Assembly: GCA_016744015.1 (NCBI GenBank)
Contig: JADGFD010000009.1
Coordinates: 1-64,000, forward strand
Length of the DNA stretch: 64,000 nucleotides
Reading direction: 5' to 3'
Origin: Paracoccaceae bacterium
GTDB taxonomy: Bacteria; Pseudomonadota; Alphaproteobacteria; Rhodobacterales; Rhodobacteraceae
Part shown: piece after piece, positions 8,036-16,333 of the stretch
Layout of the letters: every line of letters begins with the position of its first letter
Numbering within the stretch: the stretch's first letter is position 1
The notes under the pieces: model-generated
Told to the model about the DNA's origin: nothing
Database searches by the model: none
What the model saw: the letters and a program-made list of their open reading frames with translations, nothing else
Translations under genes and position numbers: made by a program

Positions 8036-9514
8036 TTACACTCCGTAAATCTCGCCAAATTTAGCATCCAAATACCCCAGCAAAGCCGAAGCGCTGGCCT
8101 TATGCCCAACCGCATCTTCAATCAACTGCCCCGGCGCTTTCATCCGGCCATGGTCATGCACATTGTGGTGCAGCCATTCCAGCGGTGCGCTTAGCTCAGC
8201 TTGAGAAATCATCCCGTCCAGCCCTGCAATATCGCTCTGCATCTTAGCAAAAAGATCCCCCGCATAAAGGTTGCCCAAGCTGTAGGTTGGGAAATAGCCA
8301 AACAACCCCACCGACCAATGCACATCTTGCAGCACCCCGTTGGAAGGCTTATCCACCGCCACCCCAAAATCGGCCTCAAAGCGCTCGTTCCACGCGGCTT
8401 CAAGGTCATCCACCTCTAGCTCACCCTCGATCAGCGCCCGCTCAAGGTCAAACCGCATCATGATATGCAGATTATAATGCACCTCATCGCTCTCCGTGCG
8501 GATATAGCTGCTGCGCACACGGTTCACCGCTTTATGAAATGCATCGGCGTTATCCACGCCCATATCGCCAAAATGCTTGGTGAACATCGGGAACAGGTGC
8601 TCGGCAAACGCCCGCGAGCGCCCAATCTGGTTTTCCATCATCCGACTCTGGCTTTCATGCACGCCCATCGAGGCATAGCTGTAAGCGGGCGCAAGGGTAT
8701 CTGCATTCGGAATGCTCTGCTCATACATGCCGTGGCCGGTTTCGTGAATCGTCGAGTATATGCAATCAAACGGGTTTTCCAAATCCACCCGCGTAGTTAG
8801 CCGCACATCACCACCATTACCCGAGCAAAACGGGTGCACAGCAAGGTCCATCCGGCCGGCCTCCCAGTTATAGCCAAAAATCGCAGGCAGTTCCTTGGCC
8901 AGCGCCATTTGCTTTTCAGCGCTAAAATCCCCTTTCAGCACAGGCATCTCTTTGCCACTTTCCGAAATCCGCCCCCGCAAGTCTACCAGCCCTGCCCGCA
9001 GTTCCCCGAGCAAGTCACTCATTTCGCTGGTTTTCATCCCCGGCTCGTAATCATCCATTAGGGTGTCATATAGGCTGGTATTGCCCTCTTGCCGCGCCTC
9101 GGCCTCTTGCCGTTTTAGGTTAATCATTTCCTTAAGCGTTGGCACAAAATCTGCCACGCTCTGCGCCGCGCGTGCCTTGGCCCAAATACCTTGCGAGCGC
9201 GCAGCGTGCTTGGCCAGCGCTTCGGCCAAATCAGCAGGCACTTTTGTGGCGATTTGGTAAGCCTTTTGAGCTTCGCGTACATTGGTTTTCCCCGCCGCAT
9301 CCAGCGCTTCAATATCAATCCCAGCAATCCACTCAACAACCCTAGGGTCCGCGCGCCGCCCGTGCAGCACGCCCTCAAGCGCGCCCATGTGCTCAGCCCG
9401 CTGCACCCCGCCCTTGCTGGGCATTTTTGTCTCTTGGTCCCAGCCCAGAATGCCTGAAACCTGCTCCAGCGCGGTGGTCTTTTTCAAATGCTCAAGCAGC
9501 AGATCATAGCTCAT
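8036..9514 (-). CDS. Carboxypeptidase Taq (M32 family metallopeptidase)
   Basis: 492 residues, normal for M32 enzymes. Zinc-binding HETGH is at 257-261 (CIYSTIHETGHGMYEQ) and the third ligand is Glu287 in GVHESQSR. The family removes C-terminal residues from peptides, with broad specificity, in the cytoplasm. The ATG at 9514 gives the usual N-terminus MSYDLLLEHLKK. Divergently transcribed from the adjacent SDR gene with an 82-base gap. Confidence 0.92.
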   Translation of the reverse strand: MSYDLLLEHLKKTTALEQVSGILGWDQETKMPSKGGVQRAEHMGALEGVLHGRRADPRVVEWIAGIDIEALDAAGKTNVREAQKAYQIATKVPADLAEALAKHAARSQGIWAKARAAQSVADFVPTLKEMINLKRQEAEARQEGNTSLYDTLMDDYEPGMKTSEMSDLLGELRAGLVDLRGRISESGKEMPVLKGDFSAEKQMALAKELPAIFGYNWEAGRMDLAVHPFCSGNGGDVRLTTRVDLENPFDCIYSTIHETGHGMYEQSIPNADTLAPAYSYASMGVHESQSRMMENQIGRSRAFAEHLFPMFTKHFGDMGVDNADAFHKAVNRVRSSYIRTESDEVHYNLHIMMRFDLERALIEGELEVDDLEAAWNERFEADFGVAVDKPSNGVLQDVHWSVGLFGYFPTYSLGNLYAGDLFAKMQSDIAGLDGMISQAELSAPLEWLHHNVHDHGRMKAPGQLIEDAVGHKASASALLGYLDAKFGEIYGV

Positions 9515-9596
9515 TGTGTGTCCTTTGGTTTGGTTGCGATATTTTTGGTTGCTTGCGCGGCAAATGTCCATACCATGGCCAAAAACGGAGCGTAAA

Positions 9597-10253
9597 ATGC
9601 AAGTATTAATCACAGGCGCCAATCGCGGCATTGGCGCGGCGCTGGCCGCAAAGGCACAGATGATGGGCCATCATGTTATCGGCACAGCCAGAAATCTCAC
9701 GTCACCAAATGAGCGTATCGACTGGCTTCAGCTCGACGTAACCTCGCCCGAAAGCGTGCAAAACTTCGCTAAATCCCTACAAGGCCGCGCTTTGGATATG
9801 CTCATCTGCAATGCCGGCGTCTACCCCGACAAAGGCCTTGATTCAGGCGATATCACCGCCGAAATCATGCAAAATGCCTTTCAGGTCAATACCATCGGCG
9901 TGTGGGAAACCATTCAAGCCGCACTGCCTAACCTGCGGGCCTCAAAGGGAAAAATCGCCGTTATATCGTCCAATATGGGCTCATCGGCCCGCGCCCCCGG
10001 TGGCTCTTACGCCTACCGCGCCTCCAAAGCCGCCGCCACCAATCTGGCGTGTAATTTGGCAACAGATCTCAAGCCCGAAGGCATTGCCGTTGGCAGCTAC
10101 CACCCCGGCTGGGTGCGCACAGATATGGGTGGTGACAGCGCCGAAATCTCACTCGAAGAATCCGTGAATGGATTGTGGGACCGCTTCACCAGGCTTTCGC
10201 TCAAAACCACCGGTGTGTTTGAAGGCTATGACGGCGAGGCCCTACGTTTTTAG
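9597..10253 (+). CDS. Short-chain dehydrogenase/reductase
   Basis: 218 residues. The NAD(P)-binding TGANRGIG motif is at residues 6-13, NAG at about 70-72, and the catalytic Tyr/Lys pair in SYAYRASKAA. Classical SDR length and layout, closest in style to C-factor/YciK-like short SDRs. Substrate unknown. The 3' end overlaps the end of nusB by four bases (convergent). Confidence 0.85.
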   Translation: MQVLITGANRGIGAALAAKAQMMGHHVIGTARNLTSPNERIDWLQLDVTSPESVQNFAKSLQGRALDMLICNAGVYPDKGLDSGDITAEIMQNAFQVNTIGVWETIQAALPNLRASKGKIAVISSNMGSSARAPGGSYAYRASKAAATNLACNLATDLKPEGIAVGSYHPGWVRTDMGGDSAEISLEESVNGLWDRFTRLSLKTTGVFEGYDGEALRF

Positions 10254-10732
10254 GAGGCAAACGCCTCGGGGTTAGCTTCCCGCGCCATATGGTCCAGCAC
10301 CGCATTCACAAATTTGGCTTCTTTTCCATCCGGAAAGAATGCCTTTGCAATGTCCACAAACTCGCTAATGGCCACTTTTGGCGGCGTGTCTTTGGCCACC
10401 AGTTCAGCCCCCGCCGCGCGAAATAGCGCGCGCAACGTCGGGTCAATTTTCGCGATCGGCCATTTGGCGACCAACGCGCTATCGGTCAACTGGTCGATCT
10501 TGGATTGGTCAGCCACGGCGCGATAGGTCAGCGTGCGAAAAAGCTCAAGGTGGCCCTCAGCATAAACATCGCCGTCCAACTCCGCGCCAAAACGATGGGT
10601 TTCAAATTCCGCCTGCACATCTTCCAGCCCCGCGTCCCCCGCTTCCATTTGGAAAAGTGCCTGCACGGCAAATAGCCGCGCGGTAGATTTCTTTTGCTGC
10701 GAGCGTGCGCGTCTTTCACTTTGGCTGGCCAT
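10250..10732 (-). CDS. nusB: Transcription antitermination factor NusB
   Basis: 160 residues with the NusB fold sequence: ARLFAVQALFQMEAG near the start, a central helical region, and PPKVAISEFVDIAKAFFPDGKEAKFVNAVLD at the end (read as PPKVAISEFVDIAK and KFVNAVLDHMA). NusB with NusE binds boxA RNA in rRNA antitermination. The ATG at 10732 overlaps the TGA of ribH by one base, so the two are coupled. ribBX-ribH-nusB is a common alphaproteobacterial order. Confidence 0.93.
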   Translation of the reverse strand: MASQSERRARSQQKKSTARLFAVQALFQMEAGDAGLEDVQAEFETHRFGAELDGDVYAEGHLELFRTLTYRAVADQSKIDQLTDSALVAKWPIAKIDPTLRALFRAAGAELVAKDTPPKVAISEFVDIAKAFFPDGKEAKFVNAVLDHMAREANPEAFAS

Positions 10733-11265
10733 CAAGCGGTTCCTTTGTCCGGTGCTCCGGCCATCAAAATATGCTCGGAAGTTGGTGCAATATGCCCCTT
10801 TGCCGGCTTTGTAAAGCGCCGCTTTAGCGCCAGCAAATGCAGTGCCGCCTCAGCCGCCCCGCCGCCCTTGTTTTGCCCAGCGGCCGCTGCCCGTACCTCG
10901 GCCTGCGCCATGTTTTCGACCGTCAAAATCCCGTTGCCAATGCACAGCCCCTCAAGCCCAAGCAGTGTAAGCCCGCGCGAACTATCATTACATACAGTTT
11001 CATAATGCGTGGTTTCGCCCCGCACCACGCAGCCCAGCGCCACAAAAGCATCAAAATGCCGCGCGGCCAGCTTAATCGCCGTCGGAATTTCCAGCGCCCC
11101 TGGCACGGCTACCGTTTCATAGCTCGCCCCCGCCGCTTCAAGCGCAGCCCGTGCGCCCGCCACCTGTTGGGCAGAGATCGCAGCGTAATAAGGTGACATC
11201 ATAATCAAAACCCGTGTCGGCACGTCCACCTTCGGGGTTGCCATTACATCATGTTCAACCGCCAT
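10732..11265 (-). CDS. ribH: 6,7-dimethyl-8-ribityllumazine synthase
   Basis: 177 residues. Condenses the RibB product with the pyrimidine from RibD to form lumazine. Family signatures seen: VPGALEIPTAIKLAA, ALGCVVRGETTHYETVC and GILTVENMAQA. It begins directly after the ribBX stop codon and overlaps nusB by one base. Confidence 0.95.
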   Translation of the reverse strand: MAVEHDVMATPKVDVPTRVLIMMSPYYAAISAQQVAGARAALEAAGASYETVAVPGALEIPTAIKLAARHFDAFVALGCVVRGETTHYETVCNDSSRGLTLLGLEGLCIGNGILTVENMAQAEVRAAAAGQNKGGGAAEAALHLLALKRRFTKPAKGHIAPTSEHILMAGAPDKGTA

Positions 11266-12357
11266 TCAGACCTCCTCTATCCGCTTGCTTTCCACAATGC
11301 GCAAATCATAGCCATCCAGCCCAATCACATTTGGCTCCGGCGAATTACTTAGCAAAACCAGCTCATTAAGGCCCAGCGATGCCAATATCTGCGCCCCCAG
11401 CCCATATTGCTTTAGCTTCCGCTCCGGCGCAGCATCCAGCCCGATGCTCGAAACCATATCACGCAGCAAAACCACTACGCCCCGCCCCTCAGCCGCTATC
11501 ATCCGCATTGCAGCCTGAAGCTCACCGCTTTTGCCCGGCACCAGCCCGAGCATATCCACACAAGGGCTGGCCGCATGCATCCGCACCATCACCGGCGCGC
11601 CCGAAAGGTCACCCTTGGAAAGCACCAAATGCTCCACATCCTTCAGCGTATCCTTAAAAACTTGCAGCTTCCAAGTGCCGCCAAATTCCGATTCCACTTC
11701 ACGGTTGGACATCTCGACAACCAGCTCATCATGGCGCAGCCGATAGGCAATCAGGTCCGAAATCGTCCCAATCTTCAGCCCATGCTTTTTAGAAAACCCA
11801 ATCAGGTCCGGCAACCGCGCCATCGTCCCGTCTTCGTTCATAATTTCGCAAATCACCCCCGAAGGGTTCAACCCCGCCAACTTCGCAATATCCGTAGCCG
11901 CCTCCGTATGCCCCGCCCGCACCAGCACACCGCCCTCACGCGCCCGCAGCGGAAACACATGCCCCGGCGTCGCAATATCACGGGTGCGCACCTGCGGATT
12001 AATCGCCGCCGCCACCGTCACCGCACGGTCCTGCGCCGAAATGCCGGTGGTCACACCTTCCGAGGCCTCAATCGACACCGTAAACGGCGTTTCATGCCGC
12101 GAAGAATTATTCGACGCCATCATCGGCACCCCAAGCCGCGCCACCTGCGCTTTGGTCATGGTCAGGCAAATCAGCCCGCGCCCATGCGTTGCCATAAAAT
12201 TAATCGCCTTATCGTCGGCCATTTCCGCCGGAATAACGAGGTCGCCCTCGTTTTCGCGGTCCTCGTGGTCCACCAGCACAAACATTTTTCCAGCTTTGGC
12301 ATCGGCGATAATATCTTCGATCGGGGAAATATCACCCGCAAATGGGTTACTTGGCAT
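11266..12357 (-). CDS. ribB: 3,4-dihydroxy-2-butanone 4-phosphate synthase with degenerate RibA-like tail (RibBX type)
   Basis: 363 residues. Residues 1-205 are an intact RibB domain: DHEDRENEGD at 30-39, THGRG at 57-61, ATPGHVFPLRA at 129-139 and GHTEA at 149-153. Residues 206-363 resemble GTP cyclohydrolase II but lack its zinc cysteines and catalytic block; the equivalent stretch reads MHAASPCVDMLG, then GRGVVVLLRDM. Such RibBX proteins are known to lack cyclohydrolase II activity, so GTP opening must rely on another gene. The ATG at 12357 is preceded by GGAGGG; more upstream starts lack this. Confidence 0.9.
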   Translation of the reverse strand: MPSNPFAGDISPIEDIIADAKAGKMFVLVDHEDRENEGDLVIPAEMADDKAINFMATHGRGLICLTMTKAQVARLGVPMMASNNSSRHETPFTVSIEASEGVTTGISAQDRAVTVAAAINPQVRTRDIATPGHVFPLRAREGGVLVRAGHTEAATDIAKLAGLNPSGVICEIMNEDGTMARLPDLIGFSKKHGLKIGTISDLIAYRLRHDELVVEMSNREVESEFGGTWKLQVFKDTLKDVEHLVLSKGDLSGAPVMVRMHAASPCVDMLGLVPGKSGELQAAMRMIAAEGRGVVVLLRDMVSSIGLDAAPERKLKQYGLGAQILASLGLNELVLLSNSPEPNVIGLDGYDLRIVESKRIEEV

Positions 12358-12437
12358 GCAGCCCTCCATATTTGCGCCCAGCCTTAGCGCACTTCCCACC
12401 TGATGCCAACGAATTTCGCCCTAAATCGTACCCCATG

Positions 12438-12485
12438 GCGGCGCGTCAACCCTTGCTCTACTTGGCAATACCGCACCCGCGCCGC
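12438..12485 (+). repeat. 48 bp palindromic repeat (family P), copy 2
   Basis: Begins GCGGCGCGTCAACCCTTG and ends ACCCGCGCCGC, 48 bases. Copy 3 lies 96 bases further on in inverse orientation, so the two make a divergent pair. The gene-free stretch 12358-12780 contains this pair and nothing else I recognise. Confidence 0.7.
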
Positions 12486-12581
12486 GCTGCAAAAACTGCG
12501 CCTTTGGCAGACCCCGCCCCATCCCACATCCAATTTCGCAAATACTCGGTCCTCACGTCCCACAAGCGCCGCCGTTTAAGC

Positions 12582-12628
12582 GCGGCGCGGGCACAACTTC
12601 GCCCCAAGCACAATGGCTTACGCGCCGC
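12582..12628 (-). repeat. 47 bp palindromic repeat (family P), copy 3
   Basis: On the minus strand it begins GCGGCGCGTAAGCCATTG, has the shared centre GCTTGGGGCGA, and ends GCCCGCGCCGC. Inverse partner of copy 2. Confidence 0.7.
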
Positions 12629-12780
12629 CACCGCGTAGCACACGCATTTTTTCCGCAGGAAAAAAGCCGCCCGCAGGGCGCATGCCGCGCTGCGAGAATT
12701 CCCAAACTACCGATAAAACATCATGCCTTCAATGCGCGACCTGACCAAGCGCTAAAAATTCCCAGCGCACACCCGCAGCT

Positions 12781-13105
12781 TTATTTTCTGCCCCAACACT
12801 GTGCCTTTTGCATTGAAACCGCGATTAGCCCGCAGCCTTTCGCCCAGTTTTCAACTTCTCCCGCTTCATATGGATAAGCAGGCCGCGTTTCGGCCGATGG
12901 CCCGTGCCTGAATGATAAAACAATGCGGCCATCGCGCGCCAATAGCCCCGCAATATTCAATATTGCCACCGCCAGCCAAGCCAAGCCAAGCCAAGCCAAG
13001 CCAAGCCACATCACGGCCCGTGCCAATATCCAATACCCGGCATAGCTTTTGCGAGAAGTGCGCCAACACCGCGCCATAAAGCCGCGCAGAATCAATCTGC
13101 AACAT
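12781..13105 (-). pseudogene. Decayed class I SAM-dependent methyltransferase
   Basis: Two frames on the minus strand each preserve part of a methyltransferase. One has ARLYGAVLAHFSQK and VLDIGTGRD.AWL (SAM-binding motif I). The other has LLARDGRIVLSFRHGPS, typical of the last strands of the fold. Between them, where about 70-80 residues of the Rossmann fold should be, lies only a pentanucleotide repeat encoding AWLGLAWLGLA. The gene has therefore lost its middle and its frame. The C-terminus (EVENWAKGCGLIAV) is still recognisable. Confidence 0.6.
12975..13004. repeat. Pentanucleotide microsatellite (GCCAA)6
   Basis: Six perfect tandem copies of GCCAA followed by a partial copy, inside the decayed methyltransferase. 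A unit length not divisible by three would allow frame slippage. Confidence 0.95.
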
Positions 13106-13207
13106 ATCGCGGCCTCAGCGACTCCGCCGCCACCGCATATCCTTCAAGCGTTCTATCTGCCACACCAAGCCCCTCTTCAGAATCTCAGCATAGCGGGTCG
13201 TGGACCT

Positions 13208-13717
13208 TCAGTAAATAAACCGGATTTGGTCGGTCCAGAACCGCTCCATCCGTTTCATTGCGGTGTTCATATCACCAAGGTCTTCCCCCCCCAGAACATC
13301 CTTCTTCTGCAACACACTCGCATGCCGCGCAAAAAGCTGCGCCACAGTCATCCGCACATCGCGGCCCTTTTCCGTTAGCTTTACCCGCACAGCCCGCCTA
13401 TCCACCGCGCATTTCTGGTGGTGCATATAGCCCGCTTGCACAAGCTTCTTCAGGTTATAGCTCACATTCGAGCCTTGGTAATACCCGCGAGATTTCAGCT
13501 CGCCCGCCGTCACCTCGTTTTCCCCGATGTTAAACAGCAAAAGCGCCTGCACCGAGTTGATATCAATAATCCCGAGCCGTTCAAACTCGTCCTTGACCAC
13601 ATCTAGCAGCAGCCTGTGCAGCCGCTCGATCAGCGCCAAATGCTCCATATACCCGCCAAGGTATGCCACCGCATCTGCGCCCCCTTGCGGCTCTGTTTTC
13701 ATAGCTGTCTGTGCCAT
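13208..13717 (-). CDS. MarR-family winged-helix regulator, LdtR-like
   Basis: 169 residues. The central winged helix is clear: INSVQALLLFNIGENEVTAGELKSRGYYQGSNVSYNLKKLVQAG (read as VQALLLFNIG, TAGELKSRGYY, SNVSYNLKKL). These phrases match LdtR-type alphaproteobacterial MarR proteins, which control L,D-transpeptidase expression and stress tolerance. The target here is not visible. Single gene, with its own 5' gap to sdhE. Confidence 0.75.
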   Translation of the reverse strand: MAQTAMKTEPQGGADAVAYLGGYMEHLALIERLHRLLLDVVKDEFERLGIIDINSVQALLLFNIGENEVTAGELKSRGYYQGSNVSYNLKKLVQAGYMHHQKCAVDRRAVRVKLTEKGRDVRMTVAQLFARHASVLQKKDVLGGEDLGDMNTAMKRMERFWTDQIRFIY

Positions 13718-13793
13718 GGCTTATCCTCCAGTTTCAAATCTGGGGCCACCTTGCAGCAATAAGTCCAAATAACGCGTTAAAACCCGTGAAAAT

Positions 13794-14051
13794 TCAATGC
13801 AATTTCACTTCGCCCTTGATTTTTAGCAAAATACTGGCGTGTTCCGGCGGCGTTTCGGCCAATCCGGTAAACCAAGGGTAAAGATCTGTGTCATTTTCGG
13901 CCATCAAAGCCTCCAGCGCGTCCAAATCTGCCGCCCCAAGCCCTTCCAGCTGCTGGTCCACAAATGTCCCGAGAATCAGGTCCATTTCCTTCATCCCCCG
14001 CCGCCAAGCCCGAATTTTCAGCCGCTTTAACCGATTCTCATGCGTTTCCAT
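13794..14051 (-). CDS. sdhE: Succinate dehydrogenase assembly factor SdhE (Sdh5/DUF339)
   Basis: 85 residues. The N-terminus has the family pattern RLKIRAWRRGMKEMDLILG, whose RGxxE motif is needed to attach FAD covalently to SdhA. The C-terminal half is acidic (ENDTDLYPWF). The start at METHEN is supported by AAGGAG upstream; the earlier ATG at 14069 is not. Confidence 0.9.
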   Translation of the reverse strand: METHENRLKRLKIRAWRRGMKEMDLILGTFVDQQLEGLGAADLDALEALMAENDTDLYPWFTGLAETPPEHASILLKIKGEVKLH

Positions 14052-14131
14052 GCCAATCTCCTTTTGCACACCCTAAAATTTCCCCCACCATTTCGCAATT
14101 CCTGATAACCTCGCCTAAAGGGAGAATCATC

Positions 14132-14656
14132 ATGTCACAATTATCACCAGAACAAGAAGCCCTCAAAGCAGGGATTGAGAAATCAGCCACCATTTGGGGC
14201 GCCATCCTAGGCCTCATCACCGGCGGCATTGCCTACTGGGCGCTTGGTGGCCAGTCCAGCGCTGTGCGCATCGGCCTCGCCGTTGCCATCGCCGTTGCCG
14301 TCCTGCTCGGCATTCGCACTTGGCGCATCAAAGCCAACTCCACCGCCGCCACCTGCCAAAAATGCAGCGCCACCTTCTCGATTTCCCACACAGACCGCAG
14401 CGAAAAAATCCTATCGTCAGAGCCCAAAGAAACCCGAGAGGCCCAGCCCGACTATTCCACCAAAATCACCACATGGGTAGAAGAGGAAATCGAAACCACC
14501 AACACCTATACCTGCGCAAAATGTGGTGATGTGGAAGCCAAGGTCAGCCAGCACACCCGCAAAAAAGACGAAAAAGAAGAGATCGAACCCGCCCCCGTAA
14601 AAGAAAAGCCCGAGCCCGGCATCGCCACCTCCACCAAAAGCAAACCTAAAAAGTAG
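14132..14656 (+). CDS. Membrane protein with two CxxC pairs, unknown function
   Basis: 174 residues. Two membrane helices at about 19-38 and 46-63 are followed by a soluble part with CQKC at 75-78 and CAKC at 128-131, probably one zinc ribbon split by a polar insert. The last 35 residues are charged and Pro/Lys/Glu-rich. GGGAGA precedes the ATG. The stop codon TAG is the start of a palindromic repeat. No family recognised. The next gene is on the same strand 46 bases away, so they may share a transcript. Confidence 0.6.
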   Translation: MSQLSPEQEALKAGIEKSATIWGAILGLITGGIAYWALGGQSSAVRIGLAVAIAVAVLLGIRTWRIKANSTAATCQKCSATFSISHTDRSEKILSSEPKETREAQPDYSTKITTWVEEEIETTNTYTCAKCGDVEAKVSQHTRKKDEKEEIEPAPVKEKPEPGIATSTKSKPKK

Positions 14657-14676
14657 GGTGGGTGCTCGCACCCACC
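14657..14676. repeat. Palindromic repeat GGTGGGTGC family, copy 1
   Basis: GGTGGGTGC-TC-GCACCCACC: a perfect nine-base stem with a two-base spacer. The preceding TAG that stops the upstream gene belongs to the repeat (GTAGGGTGGGTGC). Other copies are at 16233 and 29212. Confidence 0.85.
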
Positions 14677-14702
14677 AACCACTCACATAAAGCCAAATAT
14701 CC

Positions 14703-16232
14703 ATGCGTGACATTCCAATTAGTTTCACCATCCCCTATAGCGACTTCGTCCTAGGCATGCTCCTGCTTGTCTTCGCCGTGGTCGCCTATCTCGCCATTTC
14801 CAACCACCGCGAAAGGCTTAAACCCTTCATCGCGTTCATGCGCTCTCCAAGCAAATATGCCCTCCCACTGGTCTTCCTCATCCTAATTCCCCTCGCTCTC
14901 ATCGCTGTCTATAAAATCTTCGGCCTCATCGTTGCTCCAAACGCATGGGCATCCGACAAACGCGGCCTCGCCGTTCTCCTCGCCACCGTCACAGGTGCGC
15001 CTTTTGTGATCTGGCGTACATGGATCGCCCAAAAGCAATCCTACACAGCCGAGCAAGGCCACATGACCGACCGGATCACCAAAGCCGTGGAGCAACTCGG
15101 GACCGAGAAAACGGTTTGGGAAGACGGAGTTCAGCAATCTGTCCCAAACCTAGAAGTCCGCCTCGGAGCCATCTACGCCTTAGAGCGCATCGCACAAGAT
15201 AGCCTGCGAGATCACATCCCTGTAATGGAAATATTGTGCGCATATTTACGAAATAATACGCCGTCAAATGAGGCGGTAAGCGTCGATACAAAAACGACAT
15301 CGGGTCTCGGTCTCGCCAAAATCGACCAACAGCTTTTCTCAATACCAACCGCAAGACAAGACATCCAATCAATTGTAACTGTTATAGGTCGTAGAAAACC
15401 GAGCCGAATTTCTTACGAGCAAGATGGCTCAAGAAACCAAGTTAAGTCACGGTACAATTTGGATCTACGAGCATGCAACTTGCAAAATTTAGACTTTAGG
15501 TCGTTAGATTTTTCTAACGACCTATTTATAGATTCTGCGCTTGATTGTTCAGACTTTTCATCGTGCAAACTAGTTTGTAGCAGTTTCAACAGAGCCAGTC
15601 TTACCCGATCCAAATTCACAAATTGCGAGCTCAACGGTTCTTTCTTTAAGAACCCAAATGTATTTGAAACAGACTTTTCCAACTCTGACTTAAGCGAGGC
15701 TTTTTTTAACGGTAAAGGATTCAATTCTGCAAGCTTTGATGGTGCGGATTTAACTAAAAGCGTTGCTGTTCGGACTAGGTTTATTAATTGTGCTTTTGAT
15801 TATTCAAAACTGCGGCACGCTCATTTTACACATACTGAATTGAATGATTGCGACTTCAGGAAAACCGACTTTAGTTTTTCGAGATTAGATGACTCAGATT
15901 TTTCGGATACAATACTGTCTGAAGCCGATTTTTCAAACGCATGTTTGAAACACGCCAATTTCAGCTTTGCTGTTCTTGAGGGGGCCATTTTAGATAGCTC
16001 AACAGAAATTGAGCACGCCGTTTTCCACCTTGCTGCAGTAAGGGAGGTTGATTTTCAAAAAGTGCTCAACTTCTCGCAAAGCCAAGTTGAAGAAATGTCT
16101 GGGGATTCTACAACGAAACTGCCTGCCTATCTGTCCGCTCCCAAATGGACAAATCGACAGTATATTGACCAAGAGTTTTATGACACATGGGAAGCCGAAG
16201 TGACGAAGGCCAAAGCCGCCGCCAACCTGTAG
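14703..16232 (+). CDS. Membrane-anchored pentapeptide-repeat protein
   Basis: 509 residues. N-terminal membrane helices at about 16-33, 51-75 and possibly 90-105, then a cytosolic stretch (ITKAVEQLGTEK, EVRLGAIYALERIAQDS), then from about residue 255 to 455 many A(D/N)(L/F)xx pentapeptide repeats such as SDFSS, TDFSN and ADFSN. Such repeats form a right-handed quadrilateral beta helix. The 3' half of the gene is visibly AT-richer than its surroundings. The gene lies exactly between two copies of a palindromic repeat, and its stop codon is part of the second. Function unknown. Confidence 0.75.
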   Translation: MRDIPISFTIPYSDFVLGMLLLVFAVVAYLAISNHRERLKPFIAFMRSPSKYALPLVFLILIPLALIAVYKIFGLIVAPNAWASDKRGLAVLLATVTGAPFVIWRTWIAQKQSYTAEQGHMTDRITKAVEQLGTEKTVWEDGVQQSVPNLEVRLGAIYALERIAQDSLRDHIPVMEILCAYLRNNTPSNEAVSVDTKTTSGLGLAKIDQQLFSIPTARQDIQSIVTVIGRRKPSRISYEQDGSRNQVKSRYNLDLRACNLQNLDFRSLDFSNDLFIDSALDCSDFSSCKLVCSSFNRASLTRSKFTNCELNGSFFKNPNVFETDFSNSDLSEAFFNGKGFNSASFDGADLTKSVAVRTRFINCAFDYSKLRHAHFTHTELNDCDFRKTDFSFSRLDDSDFSDTILSEADFSNACLKHANFSFAVLEGAILDSSTEIEHAVFHLAAVREVDFQKVLNFSQSQVEEMSGDSTTKLPAYLSAPKWTNRQYIDQEFYDTWEAEVTKAKAAANL

Positions 16233-16252
16233 GGTGGGCGCTCGCACCCACC
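16233..16252. repeat. Palindromic repeat GGTGGGTGC family, copy 2
   Basis: GGTGGGCGC-TC-GCACCCACC, one mismatch to a perfect palindrome. The TAG stop of the pentapeptide-repeat gene is fused to its left edge, as at copy 1. Confidence 0.85.
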
Positions 16253-16333
16253 AAAGCCAAGCCCCCTTCCCCTCCCGCCTCACATATTGCATAACCCTCC
16301 CAAACTCCGATTCCAGCCACAAGGCCGCCCAAA

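Noticed and set aside
12358-12780. FMN riboswitch upstream of ribBX
   Set aside because: No matching core sequence; the stretch is occupied by family-P repeats.
12975-13004. Phase-variable gene controlled by the GCCAA repeat
   Set aside because: The coding parts on either side do not together make a complete methyltransferase in any frame combination.
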